A program made the position numbers and the translations under genes. Shown here piece by piece: positions 1 through 8,666 of a stretch of DNA of 64,000 nucleotides. The stretch is from positions 3,038,001 through 3,102,000 of the forward strand of contig OZ245788.1 of NCBI GenBank assembly GCA_965228065.1. The letters run 5' to 3'. The notes under the pieces were generated by a model that was not told the origin of the DNA, did no database searches, and worked only from the letters and a program-made list of their open reading frames with translations. This stretch comes from Sphingobium_A sp965228065 (lineage in GTDB: Bacteria > Pseudomonadota > Alphaproteobacteria > Sphingomonadales > Sphingomonadaceae). Positions within the stretch are counted from its first letter, which is position 1. Each line of letters opens with the position of its first letter.

Positions 1-995
1 CCCTTCGCCTTCAGGCCTCCGGACAGGTTCATCGGCAGTGTGCCGTCGCGTCCGGTTGCACCATCGATAACGGCGGCCCGTCCCTGACCCGGCTGCGCCA
101 GTCCCAGCGCCTCGACGAACAGCAGTTCGGCGATGGTGAAGCAGTCATGCACTTCGACCAGATCGAGATCGTCGACCGTCACGCCGCCCAGTTCATAGGC
201 CTGGGCGATGGCGCGGGCGGGACCTTCGAATGCCGTCAGATCCTTGCTGGAAAGCGGCAGCAGGTCGCTGACATGGGCCAAAGCGCGGAAACGGACCGCC
301 TTTGCGAAATCGCCCGCCATGTCATCGGCGACCAGCACGACGGCTGCGGCGCCATCGGAGATGAGCGAACAATCACTGACCTTCAGGGGATCGGACACCA
401 TCACATTCTTGTCCGAGACCGTACGGCAGAAATCGAGGGTGAGTGGCCGATGCATCTGTGCCAGCGAATTGGCCATCGCGTTCAGATGATTCTTGACCGC
501 GATATGCGCCATTGCCTCCGTCGGATCGCCGAAGCGTTCGCCATAGGCCCTGGCAAAGCGGGCAAAGATATCGGGGAACGACAAGCCGGCTTCTTCGCGC
601 TGATAGGACGCACCGCCAAGCGACCGGGTGATGCCCGCAGTGTCCAGTCCGCTCATCTTTTCCGCGCCGACCACAAGCGCCACGCGCACACGGCCGGAGC
701 GGATGGCATCGATCGCGGAATAGATGGCCGCGGAGCCGGAGGCGCACGCATTCTCGCAGCGGGTCGCGGGCTTGTAGCGAAGGGCAGGGTCGATCCCGAG
801 TATCATCGACGAGCAGAACCCGTCCGCAACCATCCCGGAATTGAAGTGGCCGAGCCATACGGCGTCTACGTCGCTCGCGCTGATCCCGGCATCGTCGAGC
901 GCCTCGCGGGCGGCCGATTGAATCAGGGCCTCGATGTCCAGGGCGTCGTGCCGACCGAATTTGGTGTGGCCCCAGCCGACGATCAATGGCTCCAT
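1..995 (-). CDS. Thiolase family protein (partial, runs off the window start)
   Basis: This is a thiolase-fold enzyme, expected to condense or cleave acyl-CoA in the cytoplasm. The 331 visible residues begin MEPLIVGWGHTKFG and show the nucleophile context RCENACASG with Cys84, the catalytic VHDCF with His283, and the start of the C-terminal NLSGGLKAKG loop. The second catalytic cysteine and the stop lie beyond the left edge. The sequence resembles the SCP2/acetyl-CoA acetyltransferase-like branch, whose members often pair with a small zinc-ribbon OB-fold protein. No such gene is visible here. The ATG is chosen because GAGGAG lies 9 bases upstream. The gene diverges from the Rieske oxygenase across 223 bases, so the two may share a regulatory region. 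The family is certain; the acyl-CoA used is unknown. Confidence 0.9.
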   Translation of the reverse strand, partial: MEPLIVGWGHTKFGRHDALDIEALIQSAAREALDDAGISASDVDAVWLGHFNSGMVADGFCSSMILGIDPALRYKPATRCENACASGSAAIYSAIDAIRSGRVRVALVVGAEKMSGLDTAGITRSLGGASYQREEAGLSFPDIFARFARAYGERFGDPTEAMAHIAVKNHLNAMANSLAQMHRPLTLDFCRTVSDKNVMVSDPLKVSDCSLISDGAAAVVLVADDMAGDFAKAVRFRALAHVSDLLPLSSKDLTAFEGPARAIAQAYELGGVTVDDLDLVEVHDCFTIAELLFVEALGLAQPGQGRAAVIDGATGRDGTLPMNLSGGLKAK

Positions 996-1218
996 GACGA
1001 TACTCTCCTCAAACTCTGCCGCCGCGGCCATCGATGCCGAAGCGTCGCAGGCGCGCCAAGACTGTATTTTTACGGTGATTGTGGCTGTTTTCCCCGCGCG
1101 GTGCCGCGTCACCGTCGATTCCTGGCCAAAGGTGAGTCCGCGCAGTGTTTCCGTGCATCTGGAAGCAAGACCGGTTCGGGTGATCCTCCCTAAATTCAAA
1201 TCTGCTTGAGGACAGCTC

Positions 1219-2424
1219 TTGGGGGTAAACGTGAATTCAGATGTGCTCAGCGATGCATTTTTCGAGTCTTTCGGGAGTTCGAATGTGCCGCTTGAGAAAG
1301 CCAACACGCTTCCTCCCGCCTGTTACACCGATGCCGCTTTCTATCAGTTCGAGCAGGAAGCCCTGTTCAATCATGAATGGCTGTGTGTGGGGCGGGAAGC
1401 GCAGGTCGCGAAGCCGGGAGACTATTTCACGACGCGGATCATCGGTGAGCCGATCATCGTCGCCCGCGATCGCGAGGGCGTTGTCCATGCCATGTCCGCG
1501 GTGTGCCAGCATCGCGCGATGCTGGTCGCGGAAGGTGCGGGCAACACGCGCGGCTTCGTCTGCCCCTACCACCACTGGACATATGCGCTGAACGGCGATC
1601 TGGTCGGCGCGCCGGCGATGAGCCGGACCTGCGATTTCGAAAAATCGTCCGCCGGGTTGCCGGCCTTCAAGGTCGAAATCTGGTTCGGTTTCATCTTCAT
1701 CAATTTCGATCGCGATGCAGCGCCGCTGGCGCCGAGGCTGGCCGAGGTCGGCAAGGCGATCGCGAATTATCGTCTGGACGAGGCGGAGACGCTGACGCCG
1801 TTCACCGGGCAGTTCCCATGGAACTGGAAGGTGATGTTCGAAAACAACAATGACGGCTATCACGCCAGCCGGCTTCATCAGGGGCCGTTGCACAATTTCG
1901 TGCCCAGCGAACGCGCGGTCTTCCCGGAGTCCGATCCGGGCGATGCGGGTTTCCTGCGCTTCAACGGCACGCTTCACCCGGATGCGAGCTTCAATCCCAC
2001 ACAGCGCGCGGTGCTGCCGATCTTTCCGCATCTCGTCGAGGAGGATCGGGGCCGCATGACATTCGCCAATGTCCCGCCGACGCTGTCGCTGGTCATGACG
2101 AGCGATCTGGTCATCTATCTGATCCTCCGCCCCGATGGTGCGGAGACGATGGAGCAGGATACCGGCTTTCTGGTGGCACCCGGCGCGACCAAGGATCCCG
2201 CATTCGAGCATCGGCTGGAAATGATCATGACGTCTTCGCGGAAGATCATTGCCCAGGATATGCATGTCGACGAACTGGTGCAGCAGGGGCTGCGTTCCCG
2301 CTTCGCCACGCGCGGACGGTATTCATGGCAAGAGGGCGCGCAATCGCAATTCAATCGCTGGCTGATCCTGCGTTACCTGAATGCGTGGCAGGCACGAAAA
2401 GGACGCGCGGATCGAGGGACGTAA
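1219..2424 (+). CDS. Rieske non-haem iron oxygenase, alpha (catalytic) subunit
   Basis: This is an aromatic-ring-hydroxylating type oxygenase of 401 residues. The N-terminal Rieske domain shows C96-x-H98 and C115-x2-H118 binding the 2Fe-2S cluster. The catalytic domain carries the mononuclear-iron ligands H215 and H220 in NNNDGYHASRLHQG, and a distal acidic ligand probably lies near IAQDMHVDE. The start is uncertain: TTG at 1219 has GAGGA 6 bases upstream, but GTG at 1231 would lose only four residues. No beta subunit, ferredoxin or reductase gene is adjacent, so electron partners must come from elsewhere, as is usual for scattered sphingomonad oxygenases. It is followed at 92 bases by an AraC regulator and then by a transporter and further catabolic genes. 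The substrate cannot be read from the sequence. Demethylation or hydroxylation of an aromatic acid is possible. Confidence 0.92.
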   Translation: MGVNVNSDVLSDAFFESFGSSNVPLEKANTLPPACYTDAAFYQFEQEALFNHEWLCVGREAQVAKPGDYFTTRIIGEPIIVARDREGVVHAMSAVCQHRAMLVAEGAGNTRGFVCPYHHWTYALNGDLVGAPAMSRTCDFEKSSAGLPAFKVEIWFGFIFINFDRDAAPLAPRLAEVGKAIANYRLDEAETLTPFTGQFPWNWKVMFENNNDGYHASRLHQGPLHNFVPSERAVFPESDPGDAGFLRFNGTLHPDASFNPTQRAVLPIFPHLVEEDRGRMTFANVPPTLSLVMTSDLVIYLILRPDGAETMEQDTGFLVAPGATKDPAFEHRLEMIMTSSRKIIAQDMHVDELVQQGLRSRFATRGRYSWQEGAQSQFNRWLILRYLNAWQARKGRADRGT

Positions 2425-2516
2425 TCATCGAATCGTTGACGGCTTGTCGATTGCGAACGAGCCGAAATATATCGTCAGGCTAAAAAGCCGGCGAAGCAGG
2501 AGAGGTTTGAAAATCA

Positions 2517-3494
2517 GTGGACGCTTGGCGATTCAGCACCAGTTCCTATTCCCCGCCCGAACGGGCCACCGCCTGGCGAGACGCGATGAGCCGTCTCGGT
2601 CTGCCGGTCGGCGAGCTTGAAGACCGGGATCCGCCCGAAGCATCGGTAACCTGCCTTACGTCGCCTCTCGGTATCGAATTCGCGCTGATCGATGCGGACG
2701 CCCAGACGATCAGCGGGCGGCGCACCGATCTTCCGGCCGCGATCTGGCTGGCCGTTCTGTTGAGCGGTCAGGCGACGATCCAGGACGGCGAAGACAGCAT
2801 GTCGATGGCGATCGGCGATATCGCCTATGGACCCACCGGGCGGACCGCCACGCTTGTATTGCAGACACAGTGCCGGATCCTTTTCGTCAGCGCTCCGCGC
2901 GTGGCGCTGGATCATCGTCTGGTATCGGTGCGTGGTTTGCAGATCGGCCGACTGGAGGCGGGCGAGGGGCTTTCCGGCATTCTCTCCGGCTTCCTGCGCT
3001 CGACCGCGGACGCCTTGCCCGATTTGTCGGTGGACGATTTGCGGCCGGTGGAGCTGGCGCTCACCGAGCTTCTCGCGGCCAGCCTGGCAGTGGTCAGCGA
3101 GAACGGCAACGGTGAGGCCGGCGCGATGTCGCCATATCTCCACCGGATCTGCCAGATGATCGAAACGCTGCTTCCGGACGCCGATCTCTCCTTGCGGCGT
3201 CTCGCCGACAAGGCCCATGCCTCGCCGCGCTATATTCAGAAGCTCTTCGCATCGGCGGGCGACACGTTCGGTCACTATGTCCGGGTCCGCAGGCTTGAGC
3301 GCTGCCGCCTCGATCTCGGAAGCCCGATGCGGATGCGGCTGTCGATCTCCGAAATCTGCTTTCGTTGGGGCTTCAACGATTCCGCGCATTTCAGCCGCGC
3401 ATTCCGCAATCAATATGGAATGTCGCCCCGCGAATATCGCCGCGCCGCCGGTTCTCAGGCCGATGATGTCGTCGAGCCGGGCGACCCGTTTTGA
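2517..3494 (+). CDS. AraC family transcriptional regulator
   Basis: This 325-residue regulator has an N-terminal sensory domain of the AraC-binding-like type (roughly residues 1-200), with no membrane segment. The C-terminal half is a double helix-turn-helix DNA-binding domain. The first helix-turn-helix lies around LRRLADKAHASPRYIQKLF. The second contains ISEICFRWGFNDSAHFSRAF and ends in the family signature GMSPREYRR. The start is GTG at 2517, preceded by an AGGAGAGG-like ribosome site. It sits between the Rieske oxygenase and the MFS carrier on the same strand and is the only regulator in the first 10 kb. It is therefore the likely local activator of this cassette, and probably responds to the substrate or an intermediate. 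Its inducer and operator are not visible. Confidence 0.92.
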   Translation: MDAWRFSTSSYSPPERATAWRDAMSRLGLPVGELEDRDPPEASVTCLTSPLGIEFALIDADAQTISGRRTDLPAAIWLAVLLSGQATIQDGEDSMSMAIGDIAYGPTGRTATLVLQTQCRILFVSAPRVALDHRLVSVRGLQIGRLEAGEGLSGILSGFLRSTADALPDLSVDDLRPVELALTELLAASLAVVSENGNGEAGAMSPYLHRICQMIETLLPDADLSLRRLADKAHASPRYIQKLFASAGDTFGHYVRVRRLERCRLDLGSPMRMRLSISEICFRWGFNDSAHFSRAFRNQYGMSPREYRRAAGSQADDVVEPGDPF

Positions 3495-3595
3495 AATCGC
3501 ACGAGCGATGAATGCGCGCCCCGGCTGCGCCATGAAGATGATGAGGGCTGATCGGCCATATTGTTGAGAAACACACAAATCGCAGGGGATGTATT

Positions 3596-4891
3596 ATGAA
3601 GAATCAGGTTGATTCTGGCGCGACGTCGCAACCGCCTCTGCCTGGTTGGCTGGCGTTTTTCTGCGTTTCCTTGATGTTCTTCTTCTTGAATCTGGCGACA
3701 TTCCAGACTTTGGGGGTCGTTCTTTTCAAGATGGTTGCGGAGCTGAGCTGGTCGCAGACGGCGGCGGGCTCCAGCTTCGTCTTTCTGGGCCTGGCGTGCG
3801 GATTGATGAGCCCCTTGCCGGCCCTGACGATCAGAAAGTTTGGCAGCCGCGCCACCCTGTGCATCGGCGCCCTGTTGCTGGCCGCTGGATTCTGGCTATG
3901 CGCAAACGGCGATACGCTGGTGACCTTCTACATCGCGATGACCGTGATCGGAGCGGGTTTTTCGTTCAGTGGAACGGTGCCCGGCGTCTATCTGATCGCG
4001 GGATGGTTCGAGAAATACTCGTCGCGCGCCATCGGTTTCTATTTCATGTTCGGCGCCCTGGGGGCGGCGTTCGGTCCGCCGATCGTCGACTGGATCGTGC
4101 ACGAACTGGGGTGGCGCGGTCATTGGACGACAATGGCGCTCGTCGCCGGCGTGCTTGGTGTGATCTGCCTTCTCCTCGTCCGCGACGTGGCGAGCGATAC
4201 GGCGACCGGCGTGAAGAAAAACGAGATCGCCGGGGAGGTTGCCGCGCAATCATGGACGCCGCGTCAGGCCATGATGACCAGCCAGTTCATCTTGATTGCT
4301 GCCATCATGACGGGGACGATGGCGTGCGTTCTGACGCTGTCGAGCATGGTGATCCGCCATCTCGTCGATCTCGGCGCGACGCCGACCAGCGCCGCATTCG
4401 TCTTCGGCATATTGGGGCTGGTTGCGACGTTCGTGAAGGCAGCGGCGGGCTGGTCATGCGAGAAAGTCAGGCCCGAAGCGATCGCCGCTATCGGGCTTTT
4501 GCTGCAGATGACGGGTAGCGTGCTTTTCGCGTTTGCGGCTTCTCCGGTCGTGCAACTGCTGGCCGCGATCGCCTTCGGGGCGGGCTGGGGACTTGCCTAT
4601 GTCGCTGGGCCGGTGCTGCTGATCCGGTATTTCGGCCGAACCGTCGGGCCGCGCATCCTGTCCGGTGTCTGGCTGGCGACGACGCTTTCGGCCGCCGGCC
4701 CGTTGGTTGCGGGACTGATCGCCGATCGCTGGGGCACGTTTGCGCCGGCATTCTACGTTCTGGCCGGTCTCATGCTTGTCCTGGCATTGCCCGTCTGGCG
4801 GATGCGCATGCCGGTCTTCACGCCTTTGGCCGGCGACGCGGCCGCGCCGGAGGCCGGGAATCCGCGTGAAGCCTTGCGCAATCCGGCCTGA
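3596..4891 (+). CDS. MFS transporter, organic-acid type
   Basis: This is a 431-residue major facilitator superfamily carrier with about twelve hydrophobic segments. A long charged central loop (RDVASDTATGVKKNE) falls between the two six-helix halves. The overall pattern resembles the monocarboxylate/oxalate-formate antiporter branch. The ATG is preceded by AGGGGAT. It lies inside the catabolic cassette, 101 bases after the AraC regulator and 110 before the TauD/TfdA dioxygenase. An uptake role for the substrate, probably an organic acid, is therefore the natural inference. No binding residues specific for a substrate can be named. Confidence 0.88.
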   Translation: MKNQVDSGATSQPPLPGWLAFFCVSLMFFFLNLATFQTLGVVLFKMVAELSWSQTAAGSSFVFLGLACGLMSPLPALTIRKFGSRATLCIGALLLAAGFWLCANGDTLVTFYIAMTVIGAGFSFSGTVPGVYLIAGWFEKYSSRAIGFYFMFGALGAAFGPPIVDWIVHELGWRGHWTTMALVAGVLGVICLLLVRDVASDTATGVKKNEIAGEVAAQSWTPRQAMMTSQFILIAAIMTGTMACVLTLSSMVIRHLVDLGATPTSAAFVFGILGLVATFVKAAAGWSCEKVRPEAIAAIGLLLQMTGSVLFAFAASPVVQLLAAIAFGAGWGLAYVAGPVLLIRYFGRTVGPRILSGVWLATTLSAAGPLVAGLIADRWGTFAPAFYVLAGLMLVLALPVWRMRMPVFTPLAGDAAAPEAGNPREALRNPA

Positions 4892-5001
4892 AATTGCCGC
4901 CCGGGGCAATATGATCAACTCCGGCGACGCCCCTCGACAAGACGCGAAATTGCCAGGGCATTAGGGTGAGTCAACGTGTCGTTGAAGTCGTCAGGAGAAG
5001 A

Positions 5002-5874
5002 ATGGTGATAGTTGCAGGATTGAAAACCACAGAGCTCAAGCCGGGCTTCGGTGCGGAAATCCTCGATGTGGATCTCGCCCGGAGTTCGGATGAGATCCTC
5101 GATTCGGTGGTGGAGGTTTTCAATCTGCGGGGCGCCGTACTGCTGCGCGATCAGCAGCTCGAACCTGACGATCTGGTCCGTTTCATCGCGCGCTTCAACG
5201 AGCCCGAGGGCCACACGATCACGCAATTCACGATGCCGGACCATCCGCAAATCTATCTGCTGTCGAACAAGGTGGTGGATGGGAAGCCGGTCGGTGCGCA
5301 CAATGACGGGGTTGGCTGGCACACCGATTATTCGTTCCGGGAACATCCGGTCATGTGCACGATGCTGTACGGTGTCGAGGTTCCGCCGGAAGGATCCGAT
5401 ACTCTTCTGGCCGATCTTTGCGCGGCTTATGATGAATTGCCGGAGGATCGTCAGCGCTTCTACGATTCACTGTCGCTTCATCACAGCTATCTGCATTTTA
5501 TGGAAACGCGCGAGCTTGGCCGCAAGGCACACACGCCGGAACTGATCGCGGACAATCCCGATGTGATCCATCCCCTGGTCCGCGTGCATCCCCGCAATGC
5601 GCGGCGGGCGCTGTGGGTCAGCACGGGCACTGTCAAGGAGGTCGTTGGCATGCCCAATCCGGAAGGACTGGAACTGCTGGACGACATCGTCAAATTCGCG
5701 ACGCAGGACAAATTTGTCTATCGGCACAAGTGGCGCGTCGGCGACGTATTGGTGTGGGACAATCGCTGCACGCTGCACACCGGCACGCTGTACGACGACA
5801 AGAAATATTCGCGGCTGATGTACCGTCTCTGGGCGAAGGGCGACAAGCCGATCGGTGTCGCCGAAGCTGCCTGA
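5002..5874 (+). CDS. TauD/TfdA family Fe(II)/2-oxoglutarate-dependent dioxygenase
   Basis: This 290-residue enzyme hydroxylates an organic substrate while turning 2-oxoglutarate into succinate. In related enzymes (TfdA, TauD, AtsK) the hydroxylation releases an ether-, sulfonate- or sulfate-linked group. The iron site is complete: H107-x-D109 in GWHTDYSF and the distal H259 in WDNRCTLHTG, followed by the 2-oxoglutarate-binding Arg in the RLMYRLW segment. The start is ATG 5002 (or GTG 5005) because AGGAG lies just upstream. A GTG at 4966 in the same frame would add twelve residues that do not look like the family. Its product could feed the enolase-superfamily enzyme downstream. The exact substrate is unknown. 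Confidence 0.92.
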   Translation: MVIVAGLKTTELKPGFGAEILDVDLARSSDEILDSVVEVFNLRGAVLLRDQQLEPDDLVRFIARFNEPEGHTITQFTMPDHPQIYLLSNKVVDGKPVGAHNDGVGWHTDYSFREHPVMCTMLYGVEVPPEGSDTLLADLCAAYDELPEDRQRFYDSLSLHHSYLHFMETRELGRKAHTPELIADNPDVIHPLVRVHPRNARRALWVSTGTVKEVVGMPNPEGLELLDDIVKFATQDKFVYRHKWRVGDVLVWDNRCTLHTGTLYDDKKYSRLMYRLWAKGDKPIGVAEAA

Positions 5875-5980
5875 CCAATTGGCCGGCTCGGCCGGTTCAT
5901 CCGATGAATAGCCATGGCGCGGCTCGTTGCAGCAGATCCGGTGCTCCGACGATCCGCCCCAGCAATCCAGGGAAATCGAA

Positions 5981-7099
5981 ATGAAAATTGTCTCCGTCGA
6001 AGCGCGTGCCGTTCGCATGCCGCTTGGCCAGCCGACCGCATTCGCGCAGCGGCAGGTCAATGGCCGTGACTATTGTCTTGTCCGCATACGGACGGAAGAC
6101 GGGGTGGAAGGCATCGGGCATTGCTATGCCGGCCACGCCGGCGGTTCCGTCGTGGCGGTCGCGGTGCGCGAACTGCTCGCGCCGATGCTGATTGGCCGCG
6201 ATACGACCGCAACGGAATTGCTGTGGAAGCAAATGTATCAGGAAGTGCTGCTGCACGGCCGCGCAGGATCGGTCATGCGCGCGCTCAGCATCGTCGATAT
6301 CGCGCTTTGGGATTGCAATGCCCGGGCAGCCAATCTCCCCCTCTATCGCTATCTCGGCGCTGCGTTCGAGGACGTCGTTCCGGCCTATGCCAGTGGCGGC
6401 TATTATCTCGACGGAAAATCGCCGGAAATGCTGGGCGAGGAAATGGCGAGCTATGTTGCGCTCGGCCTGAACGCGGTCAAGATGAAGGTCGGCCGCGGCG
6501 ATCTCCGGTCGGAGGAAGCGCGCATTGCTGCCGCGCGAGACGCGATCGGGCCCGATGTGTTGCTGATGCTCGATGCGAACAATGCCTGGGCGGACGTGCC
6601 CACCGCGCTGCGCTTCCTCGAGCGCTACGAACCCTATGATCCCTACTGGATCGAGGAGCCTTTCGGCCCGGACCAGATCGACAATCACGCGAAGCTTGCC
6701 GCATCCACACATGTTCCGGTCGCGACCGGCGAGATCGAGGCCGGCCGCTGGCGCTTCAAGGAATTGCTGGAAAAGAATGCCGCGGCGATCCTGCAGACTG
6801 ATGCGGCCGTGTGCGGCGGCATTTCCGAATTCCGCAAGATCGCGGCACTGGCGGATGCCCATGGCGTCACCATGTGCCCGCACTGGTTCCACGATCTGCA
6901 TATCCATCTGGTCGCATCCTCGTCCAATGGCCAGTTCGTCGAATTCTTCCCCGACGCGAAGGTGCTCAATTTCCGCGAGCTGATCGACCGCCAGCTCGAG
7001 GTTCGCGATGGCGGCGTGGTGCTGCCCGAAGGGCCGGGGCTTGGCTATCAGTTCGACGAGAAGAGCATCGCGCGCTTCGAGAATGACGGGTGGAAATAA
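5981..7099 (+). CDS. Mandelate racemase/muconate lactonizing enzyme family protein (enolase superfamily)
   Basis: This 372-residue enzyme abstracts a proton next to a carboxylate, giving racemisation, dehydration of an acid sugar, or lactone opening. The barrel carries the K167-x-K169 pair (VKMKVGRG). The metal ligands are probably D198 (LMLDANNAW), E225 (WIEEP) and E251 (ATGEIE), and a histidine-rich end follows (CPHWFHDLHIHL). The start is ATG 5981, preceded by AGGGAAAT; a longer TTG start is less likely. It precedes an SDR by 32 bases. With a lactonase and a uronate-dehydrogenase-like enzyme in the same run, an acid-sugar dehydratase is a reasonable inference. Mandelate-type racemisation is the alternative. 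Confidence 0.9.
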   Translation: MKIVSVEARAVRMPLGQPTAFAQRQVNGRDYCLVRIRTEDGVEGIGHCYAGHAGGSVVAVAVRELLAPMLIGRDTTATELLWKQMYQEVLLHGRAGSVMRALSIVDIALWDCNARAANLPLYRYLGAAFEDVVPAYASGGYYLDGKSPEMLGEEMASYVALGLNAVKMKVGRGDLRSEEARIAAARDAIGPDVLLMLDANNAWADVPTALRFLERYEPYDPYWIEEPFGPDQIDNHAKLAASTHVPVATGEIEAGRWRFKELLEKNAAAILQTDAAVCGGISEFRKIAALADAHGVTMCPHWFHDLHIHLVASSSNGQFVEFFPDAKVLNFRELIDRQLEVRDGGVVLPEGPGLGYQFDEKSIARFENDGWK

Positions 7100-7131
7100 C
7101 GCCGGCGACGTGATGCAGGAAAGGGTTTGAT

Positions 7132-7917
7132 ATGGATCTTGGTCTCAGCGGAAAAACGGCGCTGGTGCTTGGCGGCGGGGGCGGCCTGGGCCGCGCAACC
7201 GCGAAAATATTGGCGAACGAAGGCGTGAAAGTGGCGGTTGCCGATATCAACGCGGATGCGGCCGCGGCGACGCAGGCCGAAATTGCACAGGCGGGCGGCG
7301 AGAGCATTGGTCTTCAATGGGATCTGGCGGATCTGTCGGTCATCGATGGGAATGTGGCTGCGATCGAAAGCCGGCTTGGCCCCGTCGATATCCTCGTCAA
7401 CATCACCGGCGGACCGCCGCCGACGCCGGTCGCCTTTCTTGAGCCTGCAGCGTGGGCGCAGCAATTCCAAGCGATGATCCTGTCCGTCATCGCGATCACG
7501 GATCGCGTTCTGCCGGGGATGCGTCAACGCAAATGGGGGCGCATCATCACCAGCACCTCGTCGGGTGTGATTGCGCCCATCCCCAATCTTGGTGTGTCCA
7601 ATACGTTGCGCATGTCGTTGCTCGGATGGTCCAAGACACTCGCGCGTGAGGTGGGTGCCGACGGCATCACCGCAAACATCATCATACCCGGCCGGATTGC
7701 CACGGCGCGGATAACCCAACTGGACGAGGCCAAGGCCAATCGGGAAGGGCGCTCCGTCGGAGATGTGTCCGCGGAAAGCGAGGCCGCGATCCCGCTGGGC
7801 CGTTACGGCCGCCCGGAAGAATTCGGAAACGGCGTCGCCTTTCTGGCCAGCGAATGTGCCGCCTATGTGACGGGCACCACCCTTCGCGTCGATGGCGGCC
7901 TGATCCCGACCGTTTGA
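7132..7917 (+). CDS. Short-chain dehydrogenase/reductase with atypical active site
   Basis: This is a 261-residue Rossmann-fold oxidoreductase. The nucleotide-binding loop is glycine-rich but unusual (LGGGGGLGRAT instead of TGxxxGIG), and the NAG-type strand reads NITGG. Where classical SDRs have Tyr-x-x-x-Lys, alignment back from KTLARE places S156 and R160 (VSNTLRMS). The standard proton relay is therefore missing. I believe a recognised SDR branch with an SNxxR-type pattern exists, so this need not be a dead enzyme. The C-terminal end GTTLRVDGGLIPTV is normal. It lies between the enolase-superfamily gene and the RraA-like gene with short gaps, so co-transcription is likely. Its reaction could be redox or a non-redox step on a pathway intermediate. 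Confidence 0.88.
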   Translation: MDLGLSGKTALVLGGGGGLGRATAKILANEGVKVAVADINADAAAATQAEIAQAGGESIGLQWDLADLSVIDGNVAAIESRLGPVDILVNITGGPPPTPVAFLEPAAWAQQFQAMILSVIAITDRVLPGMRQRKWGRIITSTSSGVIAPIPNLGVSNTLRMSLLGWSKTLAREVGADGITANIIIPGRIATARITQLDEAKANREGRSVGDVSAESEAAIPLGRYGRPEEFGNGVAFLASECAAYVTGTTLRVDGGLIPTV

Positions 7918-7928
7918 CGATCAGCAAG

Positions 7929-8654
7929 ATGGAACAGTTTATGAGCAAGACAGACATGGCAGGCGTTATCGAGAAGCTCTCGGCCATTTCCACCGCGACT
8001 CTGACGACGGTGCTTCTCAAAAAGGGTTTGAGGAACGTCTGGCTGCGCGGTGCGATGCCGCTGAAGCCCGGCCAGGGCCGACTGGTGGGGCCGGCATTCA
8101 CGCTCAGGTTCGTTCCGGCGCGCGAAGATCTCGCCACACCTGAATCCTGGGGATCGCCGATTTCGACACGCGCCGCGATCGAGGCGATGCCGCCGGGCTG
8201 CATCGTCGTCGTCGACTCCATGGGGGTGCAGGATGCCGGTATTTTCGGCGATATTCTCTGTCAGCGGATCAAACTGCGCAACGTGACGGCGCTGGTGACC
8301 GACGGAGTCATGCGCGATCTGGCCGGTGTGCTCGAAACGGATCTGCCGGTCTGGTGCAGCGGCGTGGCATCGCCACCCTCGGTCGCCGGACTGACATTCG
8401 TCAATTGGCAGGAGCCGATCGGTTGCGGAGGCGTCGCCATATTCCCCGACGATCTGATCGTCGCCGACAGCGATGGCGCGGTGGTGGTGCCCCAGGCCAT
8501 GGCGGCTGAGATCGCCGATCTCTCGATCGAACAGGAAAAGCTCGAGGACTGGATCCTGAACGAAGTCCGTGGCGGCGCCAGCCTGCCCGGCCTTTATCCA
8601 CCAAACGACGACAATAAGCGCCGATTCCAGGAATTTCTGGCGAGAAAAGCCTGA
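7929..8654 (+). CDS. RraA family protein (4-hydroxy-2-oxoacid aldolase-like)
   Basis: This is a 241-residue protein of the RraA/HMG-CHA aldolase fold. Members split 4-hydroxy-4-methyl-2-oxoglutarate or 4-carboxy-4-hydroxy-2-oxoadipate into pyruvate and an oxo acid; others (RraA) inhibit RNase E. The family core is visible as FGDILCQRIK and, twenty residues on, TDGVMRDLAG, whose Arg and Asp bind substrate and metal. DSDGAVVVP follows. ATG 7929 is only 11 bases after the previous stop; ATG 7941 is an alternative in the same frame. The catabolic neighbours make an aldolase or decarboxylase of pathway keto-acids much more likely than RNA metabolism. This fits the end of an aldarate-type or aromatic cleavage route. 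Confidence 0.85.
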   Translation: MEQFMSKTDMAGVIEKLSAISTATLTTVLLKKGLRNVWLRGAMPLKPGQGRLVGPAFTLRFVPAREDLATPESWGSPISTRAAIEAMPPGCIVVVDSMGVQDAGIFGDILCQRIKLRNVTALVTDGVMRDLAGVLETDLPVWCSGVASPPSVAGLTFVNWQEPIGCGGVAIFPDDLIVADSDGAVVVPQAMAAEIADLSIEQEKLEDWILNEVRGGASLPGLYPPNDDNKRRFQEFLARKA

Positions 8655-8666
8655 GTTCGTGCAGTC

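Noticed and set aside
7929..8654. RNase E regulator RraA
   Set aside because: Catabolic context favours an aldolase-like role. The fold is shared, so the name RraA is not used as the gene symbol.
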